Assembly (NCBI GenBank): GCA_050329415.1 | Contig: JBHJOS010000114.1 | Location: 1 to 49,280, forward strand | From: JANNOG01 sp050329415 | GTDB taxonomy: Bacteria; Actinomycetota; Actinomycetes; Actinomycetales; JBBAYJ01 | DNA: 49,280 nucleotides | Direction: 5' to 3' | Position numbers and translations under genes: made by a program | In this document: positions 34,016 to 41,914 of the stretch, piece after piece | Layout of the letters: each line of letters begins with the position of its first letter | Numbering within the stretch: position 1 is the stretch's first letter | The notes under the pieces: generated by a model | Database searches by the model: none | The model's input: only the letters and a program-made list of their open reading frames with translations | Told to the model about the DNA's origin: nothing

Positions 34016-34390
34016 ATGGCCGTGAAGGATGCTGTCGGGCGGTACGGGGAACGTGTCGCGGTGCGCCACCTGGCGTCCGCCGGCTGGACGGTGCTCGCGC
34101 GCAACTGGCGCAGCCCCGTGCCCGAGTGCCCCGGTGAGTTGGACGTGGTCGCCCGGGACGGTCCCGCACTGGTCGTCGTCGAGGTGAAGACCCGCCGGAA
34201 CCCGAGGTGCGGCACCGGGGTCGAGGCGGTGACCCCCGCCAAGCTGCTGCGATTGCGCCGGCTGGCCGGCGTGTGGTTGTGGACGAACCGCGACGGCGAC
34301 CCCCCTGGCGAGGTGCGGGTCGATGTCGTGGCGGTCCACCTCCGCTCCGCGGGACCGCCTCGCCTCCACCACGTCCGGGGTGTCGGGTGA
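34016..34390 (+). CDS. yraN: YraN/UPF0102 family endonuclease-fold protein
   Basis: A 124-residue protein with the PD-(D/E)XK nuclease-like core of UPF0102: GRYGERVAVRHLASAGWTVL, then GELDVVARDGPALVVVEVKT (E, D and ExK residues) and VEAVTPAKLLRLRRLAGVWL. The family accompanies comM and dprA genes and is suspected to act in DNA processing, but no activity is proven. ATG 34016 has no Shine-Dalgarno sequence. The stop overlaps the comM start. Confidence 0.93.
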   Translation: MAVKDAVGRYGERVAVRHLASAGWTVLARNWRSPVPECPGELDVVARDGPALVVVEVKTRRNPRCGTGVEAVTPAKLLRLRRLAGVWLWTNRDGDPPGEVRVDVVAVHLRSAGPPRLHHVRGVG

Positions 34391-35940
34391 CGGTGACGGG
34401 CCTCGGCCGGACGGTCGGCGCCACGCTGATCGGCGTCGACGGCCACCGCATCGACGTGGAGGCCCTGGTGAGTTCCGGACTGGTGTCGTGGACCGTCGTC
34501 GGGCTGCCGGACGCCGCCGTGCTCGAGGCGCGCGACCGGGTCCGGGCCGCCCTCATGGCCTCCGGCCACGCCCCGCCTCAGGCGCGGGTGACGGTCAACC
34601 TGTCCCCGGCGTCCCTGCCCAAGACCGGCTCGGGCCTGGACCTGGCGCTCGCCGTGGGGGTGCTGGCCGCGACCGGCGCGGTGCCTGAATCTGTGACCGG
34701 GGTGGCCCACGTCGGCGAGCTGGGCCTCGACGGTCGGCTGCGCCTGGTCCGGGGCGTCCTGCCCCTCGTCCTGGGACTTGCCCGCCTCGGTGTCCGCACC
34801 GTCGTCGTGCCCGCGTCGTGTGCCGGGGAGGCGCGCCTCGTTCCCGGCGTGCGGGTGGTGTCCGCTCGCTCGTTGAGCGACGTCGTCGCCTTCCACCGGG
34901 GCGAGCCGCCGCCCGCTCCCGACGAGGGACCGGAGGAGAACGCCGGGGCTCCGGCGGGGCTGGACCAGCCCAGCGGCGGCGTCGCCGACGCGGGGTCCGG
35001 TGATCTCACCGACGTGGTGGGCCAGCCGCTGGGGCGTCGTGTCGTCGAGGTGGCCGCGGCCGGGGGTCACCACCTCCTTCTCGAGGGGCCTCCCGGCACT
35101 GGCAAGACGATGCTCGCGTCGCGGGTACCGGGGGTGCTGCCGGACCTCGACGACGAGGACGCGGTGACGGTGACCGCCATCCACTCCGTGTGCGGCACCC
35201 TGAGCCGACCGGGTCTGCTGCGCCGGCCGCCCGTCGAGGACCCGCACCACACCGCCTCCGTGGCGGCGGTGGTCGGGGGTGGCACGGGCCTGCCCCGTCC
35301 CGGGGCGGTGAGCCGTGCCCATGCCGGGGTCCTGCTGCTGGACGAGGCGCCGGAGTTCTCGCGGGCGGTGGTCGACGCGCTGCGGCAGCCGCTGGAGACG
35401 GGGTCGGTGGTGCTCCACCGCTCCCGCGGGGCCGCGCGGCTGCCGGCCCGGTTCATGCTGGTCCTCACCGCGAACCCGTGTCCCTGCGCCCGGCCTGCCG
35501 AGGCGTGCACCTGCCGGCCCGTGGAGCGGGCGCGCTACGGACGACGGCTGTCGGGTCCGGTGCTGGACCGGATCGATCTGCGCGTCGAGTTGCCGCCGGT
35601 CCGGGCCGGGCAGTGGTCCGTCGGCGACGGCGAGTCCAGCGCCCGGGTGGCGGGCCGGGTCCTCGCCGCCCGGCTCGCTGCGCGGGACCGGTGGGCGGCT
35701 GTCGGCCACCGGCTCACCTGCGAGGTCCCCGGTCCCCTGCTCCGATCGCCGCGCTACCGGCCGGAGGCCGCGGCCCTGGTTCGGCTCACCCGCGCGGTCG
35801 ATGCCGGCGTGCTCTCCGGCCGGGGAATCGATCGGTGCCTGCGCGTCGCGTGGACCCTGGCAGACCTGGCGGGTCGGGCGGTGCCCGGACGCACCGAGAT
35901 CGACGAGGCGTTGGACCTGCGGACGCGGGGGACGGCGTGA
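34387..35940 (+). CDS. comM: ComM/YifB-family AAA+ ATPase (Mg-chelatase-like)
   Basis: A 517-residue ComM/YifB protein. The N-terminal ChlI-like domain has VDVEALVSSGLVSWTVVGLP-like sequence (written IDVEALVSSG) and VTVNLSPASLPKTGSGLDLA. The AAA+ module has Walker A LLLEGPPGTGKTMLASRVPG, Walker B VLLLDEAPEFSRAVVDALR, the LVLTANPCPCARP segment with a four-Cys cluster, and GPVLDRIDLRVELPPV. The C-terminal lid is RLTRAVDAGVLSGRGIDRCL. In Gram-negatives ComM is a branch-migration helicase in natural transformation. The gene lies between yraN and dprA with overlapping stop/start codons. Confidence 0.95.
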   Translation: MTVTGLGRTVGATLIGVDGHRIDVEALVSSGLVSWTVVGLPDAAVLEARDRVRAALMASGHAPPQARVTVNLSPASLPKTGSGLDLALAVGVLAATGAVPESVTGVAHVGELGLDGRLRLVRGVLPLVLGLARLGVRTVVVPASCAGEARLVPGVRVVSARSLSDVVAFHRGEPPPAPDEGPEENAGAPAGLDQPSGGVADAGSGDLTDVVGQPLGRRVVEVAAAGGHHLLLEGPPGTGKTMLASRVPGVLPDLDDEDAVTVTAIHSVCGTLSRPGLLRRPPVEDPHHTASVAAVVGGGTGLPRPGAVSRAHAGVLLLDEAPEFSRAVVDALRQPLETGSVVLHRSRGAARLPARFMLVLTANPCPCARPAEACTCRPVERARYGRRLSGPVLDRIDLRVELPPVRAGQWSVGDGESSARVAGRVLAARLAARDRWAAVGHRLTCEVPGPLLRSPRYRPEAAALVRLTRAVDAGVLSGRGIDRCLRVAWTLADLAGRAVPGRTEIDEALDLRTRGTA

Positions 35941-37154
35941 CTGCGGGCGGGGCGGCGACCGGGGTTGCCCCCGAAGACCTCGGGGCGGAGCGGCTCGCCC
36001 GGGCGCACCTGTCCCGTGTGGTCGAGCCGGGGGACAAGGCGCTCAGCCGGCTCCTCGGAGAACACGGGCCGGTGGCCCTGGCGTCCCGGGTCCGGTCCGG
36101 GGCAGTACCCGACCGCTGGGTGGTGCGGGCGCGCGCGCTGGACGTTCCCACGCCTCGGATGGTGGAGGCGGCCCGGCGTCGCGGGATTCGGGTGGTGGTT
36201 CCCAGTGACCTCGACTGGCCGGACGGACTGTCCGACCTCGACCACGAGGCCGGGGGCGTGGCATGCCTGTGGGTTCGGGGGCAGACCCCACCACCGGCGT
36301 CCGGCGCGATCGGTGTGGTGGGTGCTCGGGACGCCTCCCCGTACGGCGAGGGCGTCGCTGCCGGCCTGGCCGCCGACCTCGTCACCTCGGGATGGACCGT
36401 GGTGTCGGGCGCGGCCCTCGGCATCGACGCTGCCGCACACCGCGGCGCCCTGGCGGGCGCCGGGCCGGGTGCGGCCGGTGGCGACCGCGGGGCCGTCCCG
36501 ACGGTCGCGGTGCTGGGGTGCGGGGTGGACCGCGCCTACCCGTCGTCCCACGCCGGACTGCTGGACCGCATCGTCTCCGCTGGTGGGGGCGTCGTGGCGG
36601 AACTGCCGCCGGGGTCGTCGCCGTACCCCTGGCGGTTCCCGGCCCGCAACCGGGTGATCGCCGCCCTGTCGCGGGGGGTGGTCGTCGTCGAGGCCGGTGC
36701 ACGCAGCGGGGCCGTCGGCACGGCCAGGTCGGCCGATGACCTGTCCCGGGTCGTCATGGCGGTCCCGGGACCGGCGCACGCGTCACGCAGCGTCGGCTGC
36801 CACGATCTGCTGCGGGCGGGCGCAAGCCTCGTCACCTCGGTCGCCGACGTGCACGCCCTGGTGGGGCGGTTGTCACCGGCGGAGACCCCGGAACCGGAGG
36901 AGGCGTCCGGACGGGCCGGGGGGTCGGCCGACGGGCCGGGCGACGGGGTGTCCACCGGGTGGGCTCAGCGGGTCGCGCGCTGTCTGTCGGCGGGCCGCGA
37001 GCGCACCACCGACGACGTGGCGGCCGTGGCGGGCCTGGACCCGGCGGACGCGCGATCCGCCCTGCTCGACCTCGAGGCAGCGGGCCTCGCCCGACGCACA
37101 GTGGGCGGTTGGCGGCGCGCCGCGACCTCCCGATCCCCTCGTCGCCGCGTATAA
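35937..37154 (+). CDS. dprA: DNA-processing protein DprA
   Basis: A 405-residue DprA/Smf with the Rossmann-like DNA-binding core: IGVVGARDASPYGEGVAAGL, TVVSGAALGIDAAAHRGAL, VAVLGCGVDRAYPSSHAGLL, ELPPGSSPYPWRFPARNRVI, GVVVVEAGARSGAVGTARSA. A C-terminal winged-helix (GRERTTDDVAAVAGLDPADA) is typical. DprA loads RecA on incoming single-stranded DNA. The usual VEA..SGSLITA reads VEAGARSGAVGTA, a modest deviation. A 12-residue low-complexity stretch lies in the core between AAAHRGAL and VAVLGCG. GTG 35937 overlaps comM. Confidence 0.94.
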   Translation: MTAGGAATGVAPEDLGAERLARAHLSRVVEPGDKALSRLLGEHGPVALASRVRSGAVPDRWVVRARALDVPTPRMVEAARRRGIRVVVPSDLDWPDGLSDLDHEAGGVACLWVRGQTPPPASGAIGVVGARDASPYGEGVAAGLAADLVTSGWTVVSGAALGIDAAAHRGALAGAGPGAAGGDRGAVPTVAVLGCGVDRAYPSSHAGLLDRIVSAGGGVVAELPPGSSPYPWRFPARNRVIAALSRGVVVVEAGARSGAVGTARSADDLSRVVMAVPGPAHASRSVGCHDLLRAGASLVTSVADVHALVGRLSPAETPEPEEASGRAGGSADGPGDGVSTGWAQRVARCLSAGRERTTDDVAAVAGLDPADARSALLDLEAAGLARRTVGGWRRAATSRSPRRRV

Positions 37155-37162
37155 CGGCGCGC

Positions 37163-38140
37163 GTGCCCCCTCCGCCTGAGCCCTCCCCGCGGGTGGTCCG
37201 CTCGGCCACTGACCCGGTGGAGCAGTTCGCGCGCTGGCTGGACGCGCAGGTGGGCCGGTCCCCGCACACCGTGCGCGGCTACCGGGCGGATGTGTCGGCC
37301 CTGTTCGCCCACGCCCGTGACCAGGGCCTGAACCCGGAGGCGGTCACGCTCGACGTCGCCCGGGACTGGCTGGCGAAGGGACATGCGGCGGGGTGGTCCG
37401 CCGCGACGCTCGCGCGGCGGGTCGCCGCTGTTCGCACCTATGCCCGGTGGGCGGCTGCCGTGGCCGAACCGGAGGAGCCGGAACCCGCACGGACGGACGG
37501 GGACCCCGGCGTGGCGGTCGGACCGCAGTCCCTCGCCGGTCTCCGGGGCCCCCGACCGCTCCGGGCACTGCCGCGTGTCCTCACCGTCGACGAGGCCGCG
37601 GTGTTGTGCGAGCACGCGGCCGCGACGGCGGACAGCGCCGTCGCCCGGCGCGACCATGCGCTGGTGGAGCTGCTGTACGCCACCGGGGCCCGCGTCGCCG
37701 AGGTCGTCGGCATCGACGTCGGCGACCTGGACCTCGATCGGCGCACTGTTCGCCTGCACGGCAAGGGTGGTCGTGATCGCGTCGTCCCGTTCGGGGAACC
37801 GGCGGCGCAGGCGGTCGGTGTCTGGCTTGCCCAGGGCCGTCCCGGGCTGGCCCGATCGGGTTCCGGCGACGCACTCCTCCTGGGATTCACTGGACGTCGC
37901 CTCGGAACCCGCCAGGCACGCGAACGGGTGAACAGAATCAGCGTCGCCGCCGGTTTGGACCGAATTTCCCCGCACGGACTGCGACACAGCGCAGCGACAC
38001 ACCTCCTTGACGGTGGAAGTGACCTGCGCAGCGTTCAGGAGTTACTTGGTCACGCTACGCTGACGACGACGCAGATCTACACGCACGTATCCGTGGCGCG
38101 CCTTCGTGACGCGTATTCCCGTGCCCATCCCAGAGCCTGA
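37163..38140 (+). CDS. xerC: Tyrosine recombinase XerC
   Basis: A 325-residue tyrosine recombinase that, with XerD, resolves chromosome dimers at dif. The N-terminal SAM-like domain has EQFARWLDAQVGRSPHTVRG. Catalytic residues are all present: Arg177 (ATGARVAE), Lys201 (HGKGGRDR), His271 and Arg274 (SPHGLRHSAATHLL), His297 (LLGHATLTTTQIYTH) and nucleophile Tyr306. An Asp/Glu/Pro-rich linker (about 100-120) is longer than usual. GTG 37163 lies 8 bases after dprA; GTG 37193 is an alternative. Its location between dprA and whiG is the standard actinobacterial xerC site, so it is not an integrase of a mobile element. Confidence 0.93.
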   Translation: MPPPPEPSPRVVRSATDPVEQFARWLDAQVGRSPHTVRGYRADVSALFAHARDQGLNPEAVTLDVARDWLAKGHAAGWSAATLARRVAAVRTYARWAAAVAEPEEPEPARTDGDPGVAVGPQSLAGLRGPRPLRALPRVLTVDEAAVLCEHAAATADSAVARRDHALVELLYATGARVAEVVGIDVGDLDLDRRTVRLHGKGGRDRVVPFGEPAAQAVGVWLAQGRPGLARSGSGDALLLGFTGRRLGTRQARERVNRISVAAGLDRISPHGLRHSAATHLLDGGSDLRSVQELLGHATLTTTQIYTHVSVARLRDAYSRAHPRA

Positions 38141-39638
38141 CCGGAGACGACCACCCATGCACCCAGTGACCGCCCCGGCCGCGCCCATCCTGGTCACCGA
38201 GCCAGAGGGATCGCGGAACCCGTCCGGTGTCCCCGAGTCCGGAGCAGCCGTGCCCCGGCCGCGTCCCGCCCAGCAGGACGAGGCCCGCGACGAGAACGCC
38301 GTGTTGCTCGCGGAGATGTGGGCGGCGTACAAGGCCACCGGCGAGGCAGCGGTCCGAGAGCGCCTCATCATTCACTACTCGCCGCTGGTGAAGTACGTCG
38401 CCGGCCGTGTGGCGGTCGGACTGCCCTCGAACGTCGAGCACGCCGATCTCGTCTCGTACGGGATCTTCGGTCTCATCGACGCGATCGACAAGTACGACCT
38501 CGACCGAGCCATCAAGTTCGAGACCTACGCCATCAGCCGGATCCGAGGCGCGATCATCGACGAGTTGCGGTCCATGGACTGGATCCCTCGGTCCATCCGG
38601 AGCAAGGCGCGCGAGGTCGAGCGGGCGTACGCCTCGCTGGAGGCCGAGTTGCACCGGGCTCCCACCGACACTGAGGTGGCCGGGCGACTGGGGATCCCGC
38701 TCGCCGAACTCCAGCAGATCTTCTCCAAGATGTCCTACGTCAACGTCGTCGCGCTCGACGAGCTGCTCAACGTCGGTGGGGAGCGCGGGGACAAGCTCTC
38801 GCTCATCGACACCCTCGAGGACCCGCGGGCCGAGGACCCCGTCGCCGCCTTCGAGTCGGAGGAGACCAAGTTCCTGCTCGCCCGGGCGATCAACCAGCTC
38901 CCGGAGCGGGAGAAGATCGTCGTCACCCTGTACTACTATGAGGGACTCACGCTCGCGGAGATCGGCAAGGTTCTCGGCGTCACCGAGTCCCGGATCTGCC
39001 AGATGCACACGAAGGCCGTGATGCAGTTGCGGATCAAGCTGGCGGCTGCCGCCGGCTGACGACGGCAGCAGGATCACCCGGATCCGCAGCAGCTGGAGCG
39101 GGTCGACGTAGTCCCGGTCCAGGCGCACTCCCCAGTGGACGCAGGACACCGGGCAGTGCGGTGCGCCGCTCGCCGGGGCAGCGGTCGAGCCGGGCACCCG
39201 ACCGACGGCGGCGCCGGCGGCCACCCGCGTCCCCGACGCCAGTGAGGGGTCCACAGGGAGCAGCGAGGACCGGTACCCACCTGGGTGGGCGACGACGACG
39301 ACGGGCACCCGGGCGACCCGACCGGCGAACACGACGACGCCGGTGGCGGGTGACCTGACGACGGAGCCCGGGGCGGCACGCAGGTCCGCGCCGCGATGCC
39401 CGGCGGCGTACCGGTGGGCAGGTGCGACGAACGGGCGGACGAGGACGTCGGGGAGGACACCGGGGACGGGCAGCCGCCAGCCCTGGGGCGGCGGGTCCTG
39501 GGCACCCGCGGGTGTCCAGGCGACCGTGAGCAGCAGCACGACGGTGAGGGCCGCGCACACCAGGGTCCGGATCGCGGTCCGGCTCGGGAGGATCCGGGGA
39601 GCGAGAGACCGAGGGGCGACGTCACGGTGGCGGGTCAT
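38055..39638 (-). CDS. M23-family (LytM-like) peptidase with anomalous open tail antisense to whiG
   Basis: The first about 192 residues (39638 down to about 39063) are a secreted M23 metalloendopeptidase-like domain. A signal peptide ends near PAGAQD, then HRYAAGHRGADLRAAPGSVV carries His81 and Asp85 of HxxxD, ATGVVVFAGRVARVPVVVVA follows, and CVHWGVRLDRDYVDPLQLL has His168 (first His of HxH replaced by Cys). At the expected end, LLRIRVILLP, no stop occurs. The frame continues on the complement of whiG to 38055, giving 527 codons in total. The last about 335 codons are not credible protein and the real stop was probably lost. ATG 39638 was chosen just before the signal peptide. Substrate: peptidoglycan cross-bridges, if active. 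Confidence 0.6.
   Translation of the reverse strand: MTRHRDVAPRSLAPRILPSRTAIRTLVCAALTVVLLLTVAWTPAGAQDPPPQGWRLPVPGVLPDVLVRPFVAPAHRYAAGHRGADLRAAPGSVVRSPATGVVVFAGRVARVPVVVVAHPGGYRSSLLPVDPSLASGTRVAAGAAVGRVPGSTAAPASGAPHCPVSCVHWGVRLDRDYVDPLQLLRIRVILLPSSAGGSRQLDPQLHHGLRVHLADPGLGDAENLADLRERESLIVVQGDDDLLPLRELVDRPGEQELGLLRLEGGDGVLGPRVLEGVDERELVPALPTDVEQLVERDDVDVGHLGEDLLEFGERDPQSPGHLSVGGSPVQLGLQRGVRPLDLARLAPDGPRDPVHGPQLVDDRASDPADGVGLELDGSVEVVLVDRVDETEDPVRDEIGVLDVRGQSDRHTAGDVLHQRRVVNDEALSDRCLAGGLVRRPHLREQHGVLVAGLVLLGGTRPGHGCSGLGDTGRVPRSLWLGDQDGRGRGGHWVHGWSSPVRLWDGHGNTRHEGAPRIRACRSASSSA
38157..39059 (+). CDS. whiG: RNA polymerase sigma factor WhiG/FliA type
   Basis: A 300-residue sigma-70 group 3 factor. 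Region 2: LIIHYSPLVKYVAGRVAVGL, HADLVSYGIFGLIDAIDKYD, KFETYAISRIRGAIIDELRS and MDWIPRSIRSKAREVE. Region 3 and region 4: EREKIVVTLYYYEGLTLAEI and GVTESRICQMHTKAVMQLR. In streptomycetes WhiG starts sporulation, and in motile actinomycetes the orthologue drives flagellar genes; which applies here is not visible. A 50-residue unstructured N terminus precedes region 1.2. ATG 38157 has GGAG 10 bases upstream; GTG 38106, inside xerC, is a poorer option. Confidence 0.95.
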   Translation: MHPVTAPAAPILVTEPEGSRNPSGVPESGAAVPRPRPAQQDEARDENAVLLAEMWAAYKATGEAAVRERLIIHYSPLVKYVAGRVAVGLPSNVEHADLVSYGIFGLIDAIDKYDLDRAIKFETYAISRIRGAIIDELRSMDWIPRSIRSKAREVERAYASLEAELHRAPTDTEVAGRLGIPLAELQQIFSKMSYVNVVALDELLNVGGERGDKLSLIDTLEDPRAEDPVAAFESEETKFLLARAINQLPEREKIVVTLYYYEGLTLAEIGKVLGVTESRICQMHTKAVMQLRIKLAAAAG

Positions 39639-39933
39639 GGGGCCACCGTCGGGGCCCAGGGCGGGCCGCGGGTTCGGAGGCGGCGGTCGCCGGGGACGAG
39701 CGGGCACCGCGCGGCCTGTGGACGACACGGCGAACTCGGGACCACGCCGCCGCCTGCGGTACTCTCCGGTGGCGGCCGTTCGGCGGCCGACTTCACATGC
39801 CCCGTGCCGGCTAGGCCGGACGGTTCCCCTCTCGGTCCCCGAGTCGTCGGGGTGGATGGGCGCCGGGGCACAGGGTCCGCGAGGTGCGGGCAACAACCGG
39901 GAGGCGCTCCGGCGCCGGAAGGAGCGACACGGC
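39639..39933 (+). promoter_or_regulatory. rpsB upstream region with promoter and structured leader
   Basis: A 295-base gap between the divergent peptidase and rpsB. TACTCT (39760-39765) is a plausible -10. Downstream are stacked hairpins: CGGCCG-TTCGG-CGGCCG (39773-39789) and CCGGC-TAG-GCCGG (39807-39819), with GGAAGGA (39917-39923) as ribosome-binding site. Structured leaders that allow S2 autoregulation are known for rpsB in other bacteria. Confidence 0.5.
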
Positions 39934-40956
39934 ATGGCCGTCGTCACGATGCGCCAGCTGCTCGAGAGCGGGGTCCACTTCGGGCATCAGACCCGCCGCT
40001 GGAACCCGAAGATGAAGCGGTACATCTTCACCGAGCGCAATGGCATCTACATCATCGACCTGCAGCAGTCCCTCGATCTCATCGGCAGCGCCTACGAGTT
40101 CGTCCGTGACACCGTCGCCCGCGGCGGGAGCATCATGTTCGTGGGAACCAAGAAGCAGGCTCAGGAGCCGATCGCCGCCCAGGCCGCCCGAGTGGGCATG
40201 CCCTATGTCAACCAGCGCTGGCTGGGCGGGATGCTGACGAACTTCCAGACCGTGCACAAGCGCCTGCAGCGGCTGCGGGAGCTCGAGGAACTGGACGTCG
40301 ACTCCAGTGGTTCCGGACTCACCAAGAAGGAACTCCTGGTGCTGCGGCGGGAGAAGGACAAGCTCGAGCGGACGCTGGGTGGGATCCGCGAGATGTCGAA
40401 GCTGCCGAGTGCGGTGTGGATCGTCGACACGAAGAAGGAGCATCTGGCCGTCGACGAGGCACACAAGCTCGGGATCCCGGTGGTGGCCATCCTCGACACC
40501 AACTGCGACCCGGACGAGGTCGAGTACAAGATTCCGGGGAACGACGACGCGATCCGGTCGGTCGCCCTGCTGACGCGGGTCGTCGCCGACGCCGTCGCCG
40601 ACGGCCTCATGGTGCGGTCGCGTCCGGAGGGGGCTGCCGGGAACGGGCGGGCGGAGGAGCCCCTCGCCGCCTGGGAGCGGGAGCTCCTCGAGGGGGCGCC
40701 GGCAGGCGCCGCCGCCGAGACCGCCCCCACCGGGTCGGGCACGGCCACAGACGAGGCGGCCGTCGCGGCCGATGCGCCCGCTGCGGCGGCGTCGGAGCCC
40801 GGCCTGCCCGTCGACGGCGCGGAGGCCACCTCGGCAACCGACGCCGTCCCCGGCCCGGAGACGGCCGTGACTGCCGAGTCCACGGCCGGACCCACCGAGT
40901 CGGCCCAGCCGGCCGGCGGGGAGCACACCCCCGCCGGCAGCACCGCCGCCGTCTGA
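39934..40956 (+). CDS. rpsB: 30S ribosomal protein S2
   Basis: A 340-residue S2. The conserved part is MAVVTMRQLLESGVHFGHQT, RWNPKMKRYIFTERNGIYII, FVGTKKQAQEPIAAQAARVG, YVNQRWLGGMLTNFQTVHKR, GIPVVAILDTNCDPDEVEYK and IPGNDDAIRSV. After about residue 230 comes a 100-residue Ala/Glu/Thr/Gly-rich disordered tail, longer than usual even for actinobacteria. ATG 39934 follows GGAAGGA. S2 is needed for binding of S1 and for initiation. A stable hairpin separates it from tsf. Confidence 0.97.
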   Translation: MAVVTMRQLLESGVHFGHQTRRWNPKMKRYIFTERNGIYIIDLQQSLDLIGSAYEFVRDTVARGGSIMFVGTKKQAQEPIAAQAARVGMPYVNQRWLGGMLTNFQTVHKRLQRLRELEELDVDSSGSGLTKKELLVLRREKDKLERTLGGIREMSKLPSAVWIVDTKKEHLAVDEAHKLGIPVVAILDTNCDPDEVEYKIPGNDDAIRSVALLTRVVADAVADGLMVRSRPEGAAGNGRAEEPLAAWERELLEGAPAGAAAETAPTGSGTATDEAAVAADAPAAAASEPGLPVDGAEATSATDAVPGPETAVTAESTAGPTESAQPAGGEHTPAGSTAAV

Positions 40957-40959
40957 GGC

Positions 40960-40989
40960 GCGCGGGGGCCGGCCACCCGGCCCCCGCGC
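40960..40989 (+). terminator. Perfect 13-bp hairpin between rpsB and tsf
   Basis: GCGCGGGGGCCGG (40960-40972), loop CCAC, CCGGCCCCCGCGC (40977-40989), starting 4 bases after the rpsB stop. Perfect pairing and high GC make it a strong terminator or attenuator setting the rpsB:tsf ratio. Confidence 0.7.
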
Positions 40990-41066
40990 CCGAACCCGTC
41001 GTCGCCTGCCCACCCGACCCAGCCCGACCCACCCCACCCGGACGCCCCGATCCCAGGGAAGGACCC

Positions 41067-41909
41067 ATGGCCACGTACACCGCCACTGACATCAAGGCGC
41101 TCCGGGAGCGCACCGGCGCGGGGATGCTCGACGTCAAGAAGGCCCTCGACGAGGCCGAGGGCGACACGGGCAGGGCCGTCGAGATCCTGCGCGTCAAGGG
41201 TCTCAAGGGGGTCACCAAGCGCGAGGGCCGGAGCACCAGCAACGGTCTGGTCGCCGCCCACGTCGCCGACGGTGTCGGCGTCCTCCTCGAGCTCAACTGC
41301 GAGACGGACTTCGTCGCCAAGGGGGAGGGGTTCCAGGCACTCGCCCAGCAGGTCCTGGGCGCCGCCGCGACGTCCGGGGTCACCGACGCCGAGGCCCTGG
41401 CTGCGGTCGACGTCCAGCCCGGGACCACGGTCGCCGCGCTCCTCGACGACGCCAACGCCACGGTGGGGGAGAGGATCGTGCTGCGTCGCGTGGCTCGCCT
41501 GGCGGGCGAGCACGTCGCGTTGTACCTGCACCGCACCAGTCCTGACCTGCCGCCCCAGATCGGCGTGCTGTTCGCGGTCTCCGGGGCGACGGACGACGCC
41601 GGGCGGCAGGTCACCCGGGACGTCGCACTCCACATCGCGGCGATGTCGCCGGTCGCCCTGACGGCTTCCGACATCGACGAGCAGACGCTGGCGAACGAGC
41701 GTCGGATCGCGGAGGAGACCGCCCGCAACGAGGGCAAGCCCGAGGCGGCACTCACGAAGATCGTCGACGGTCGAGTGCGGGGTTTCCTCAAGGACAACGT
41801 CCTGCTCGACCAGCCGTACTCGAAGGACAACAAGCGCACCGTCGCCGCGGTGCTGGCCGAAGCCCGCCTCACCGCCACCGGTTTCGTCCGGTTCCGCGTC
41901 GGCGCCTGA
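41067..41909 (+). CDS. tsf: Translation elongation factor Ts
   Basis: A 280-residue EF-Ts, the nucleotide exchange factor for EF-Tu. The N-terminal UBA-like domain has IKALRERTGAGMLDVKKALD; the core has LLELNCETDFVAKGEGFQAL, HVALYLHRT and ALHIAAMSPVALTASDID; the C-terminal end has RGFLKDNVLLDQPYSKDNKR. ATG 41067 has AGGGAAGGA upstream. Length and motifs are normal for the class. It is followed 5 bases later by pyrH. Confidence 0.97.
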   Translation: MATYTATDIKALRERTGAGMLDVKKALDEAEGDTGRAVEILRVKGLKGVTKREGRSTSNGLVAAHVADGVGVLLELNCETDFVAKGEGFQALAQQVLGAAATSGVTDAEALAAVDVQPGTTVAALLDDANATVGERIVLRRVARLAGEHVALYLHRTSPDLPPQIGVLFAVSGATDDAGRQVTRDVALHIAAMSPVALTASDIDEQTLANERRIAEETARNEGKPEAALTKIVDGRVRGFLKDNVLLDQPYSKDNKRTVAAVLAEARLTATGFVRFRVGA

Positions 41910-41914
41910 CTCCG

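Noticed and set aside
37163..38140. Tyrosine recombinase as marker of a mobile element
   Set aside because: Gene order dprA-xerC-whiG is the conserved chromosomal xerC site, and no attachment repeats or phage genes flank it.
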